Origin: Pseudomonas beijingensis
Lineage (GTDB): Bacteria > Pseudomonadota > Gammaproteobacteria > Pseudomonadales > Pseudomonadaceae
Reading direction: 5' to 3'
Length of the DNA stretch: 64,000 nt
Assembly: GCF_030687295.1 (NCBI RefSeq)
Contig: NZ_CP117425.1
Coordinates: forward strand, 5,832,001-5,896,000
Positions 63,901-64,000 of the stretch are shown here, piece after piece. Under the pieces are notes generated by a model that saw only the letters and a list, made by a program, of their open reading frames with translations, was not told the origin of the DNA and ran no database searches. Numbering within the stretch: position 1 is the first letter of the stretch; the number at the start of each line of letters is the position of its first letter. The position numbers were made by a program, and so were the translations under genes.

Positions 63901-63955
63901 GCGCTTTGTTGCGGTCGATCCGTCCGCCGTTGGACAGGCGATTGATCTGGCTCAT
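60938..63955 (-). CDS. soxA: SoxA, sarcosine oxidase alpha subunit
   Basis: A 1005-aa subunit. The N-terminal ~100 residues form a ferredoxin-like 2Fe-2S-type (non-cluster) domain (FTFNGQTYKGFEGDSLAAAL), followed by an NAD-binding region (DVLIVGAGPAGLAAALAAAR, ~174-193) and a C-terminal folate-binding GcvT/aminomethyltransferase domain (WTKLDVGKARYGLMCKEDGM and DLNMGWCVGRTKPFSWIGWR). The complex demethylates sarcosine to glycine, giving 5,10-methylene-THF and H2O2. Its ATG overlaps the soxD stop. Confidence 0.97.
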   Translation of the reverse strand: MSQINRLSNGGRIDRNKALSFTFNGQTYKGFEGDSLAAALLANGVDIIGRSFKYSRPRGIFAAGAEEPNAVLQIGATEATQIPNVRATQQALYQGLVATSTNGWPNVNNDMMGILGKVGGKLMPPGFYYKTFMYPQSFWMTYEKYIRKAAGLGRSPTENDPDTYDYMNRHCDVLIVGAGPAGLAAALAAARSGARVILADEQEEFGGSLLDSRESLDGKPATEWVAAVVAELKSMPDVVLLPRATVNGYHDHNFLTIHERLTDHLGDRAPIGQVRQRINRVRAKRVVLATGACERPLVYGNNDVPGNMLAGAVSTYVRRYGVAPGKKLVLSTNNDHAYRVALDWFDAGLQVVAVADARSNPRGALVEEARAKGIRILTGSAVVEARGSKRVTGARVAAIDVRAHKVTSPGEWLDCDLVASSGGYSPVVHLASHLGGKPIWREDILGFVPGEAPQKRVCVGGVNGVYSLGDSLADGFEGGVRAASEAGFKTVEGVLPKALSRHEEPTLALFQVPHEKSTARAPKQFVDLQNDVTAAAIELATREGFESVEHVKRYTALGFGTDQGKLGNVNGLAIAARSLNVSIPQMGTTMFRPNYTPVTFGAVAGRHCGHIFEPVRFTALHAWHVKNGAEFEDVGQWKRPWYFPKNGEDMHAAVKRECKAVRDSVGLLDASTLGKIDIQGPDAREFLNRVYTNAWTKLDVGKARYGLMCKEDGMVFDDGVTACLADNHFLMTTTTGGAARVLQWLEIYHQTEWPDLKVYFTSVTDHWATMTLSGPNSRKLLSDVTDIDLDKDAFPFMTWKEGLVGGVPARVFRISFTGELSYEINVQADYAMGVLEQIAEAGKKYNLTPYGTETMHVLRAEKGFIIVGQDTDSSMTPDDLNMGWCVGRTKPFSWIGWRGMNREDCVREDRKQLVGLKPIDPNVWLPEGAQLVFNTKQAIPMTMVGHVTSSYAHNSLGYSFAMGVVKGGLKRMGERVFAPLADGSVIEAEIVSSVFFDPKGDRQNI

Positions 63956-64000
63956 ACCTTCTCTCCCAGAGCCTGTGCAGCCGCTTTCGGACTGTCAGCC
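63952..64000 (-). CDS. soxD: SoxD, sarcosine oxidase delta subunit, C-terminal end
   Basis: Only the last 15 codons are in the window: ADSPKAAAQALGEKV and stop. The stop overlaps the soxA start (ATGA) exactly as in known soxBDAG operons. This Ala/Lys-rich end fits SoxD, a small zinc-binding subunit. Confidence 0.85.
   Translation of the reverse strand, partial: ADSPKAAAQALGEKV

Overview
The window reads as the chromosome of a Pseudomonas of the P. fluorescens complex. It is high-GC, nearly every gene has a familiar Pseudomonas relative, and the intergenic spaces hold about twenty paired, inverted REP sequences of the GTGGGAGC-GAGCTTGCTCGC type. I cannot fix the species. Coding density is high, and I see no tRNA, rRNA, CRISPR array or prophage.

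Layout. 1-8.2 kb: the end of a carbon-nitrogen hydrolase gene, then a pqqF-A-B-C-D-E operon for the cofactor PQQ with a trailing S9 peptidase. pqqF carries an apparent one-base frameshift near its 5' end. 8.3-8.8 kb: a Pmp3-type micro-membrane protein and, in an apparently empty gap, the sRNA gene rsmY with its GacA upstream activating sequence, both on the minus strand. 8.8-16.8 kb: three large acyl-CoA dehydrogenase paralogues, a membrane diguanylate cyclase and a small flagellar-rod-like protein. 16.9-21.5 kb: the biotin operon bioBFHCD (minus). 21.6-28.1 kb: comF, modE, a PhoX-type phosphatase, srkA, rarD and a gcvR-like ACT protein, with a cluster of DnaA boxes between the last two. 28.6-32.2 kb: malate synthase G (glcB) with an IS3-family element inserted between the gene and its terminator. 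32.4-35.7 kb: a lone response regulator, a cNMP/CBS/DUF294 protein and a DnaQ-like exonuclease. 36.0-41.7 kb: a cell-surface-signalling iron locus (ECF sigma factor, FecR, TonB receptor, PepSY membrane protein, small membrane protein). 41.8-46.4 kb: a glutathione transferase and the creBCD regulatory set.

46.5-57.6 kb is the accessory part. Five miniature RHS-core genes (about 330-357 aa each) share a conserved core but end in unrelated, mostly AT-rich tails. Four of them share an 81-86 bp leader; the fifth lies behind a cold-shock gene. Mixed among them are a periplasmic retropepsin-like protease, a PlsC-family acyltransferase, two paralogous small secreted four-cysteine proteins, a DUF2780-type protein and two small unknowns. 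A GACAGTA/GATAGTA motif, palindromic in two places, recurs upstream of several of these genes. This block is the best candidate for an undescribed system.

57.7-64 kb returns to core metabolism: the sarcosine oxidase genes soxD(partial)-A-G, then purU and fdhA, all minus strand. They handle sarcosine demethylation and the one-carbon units and formaldehyde it releases.
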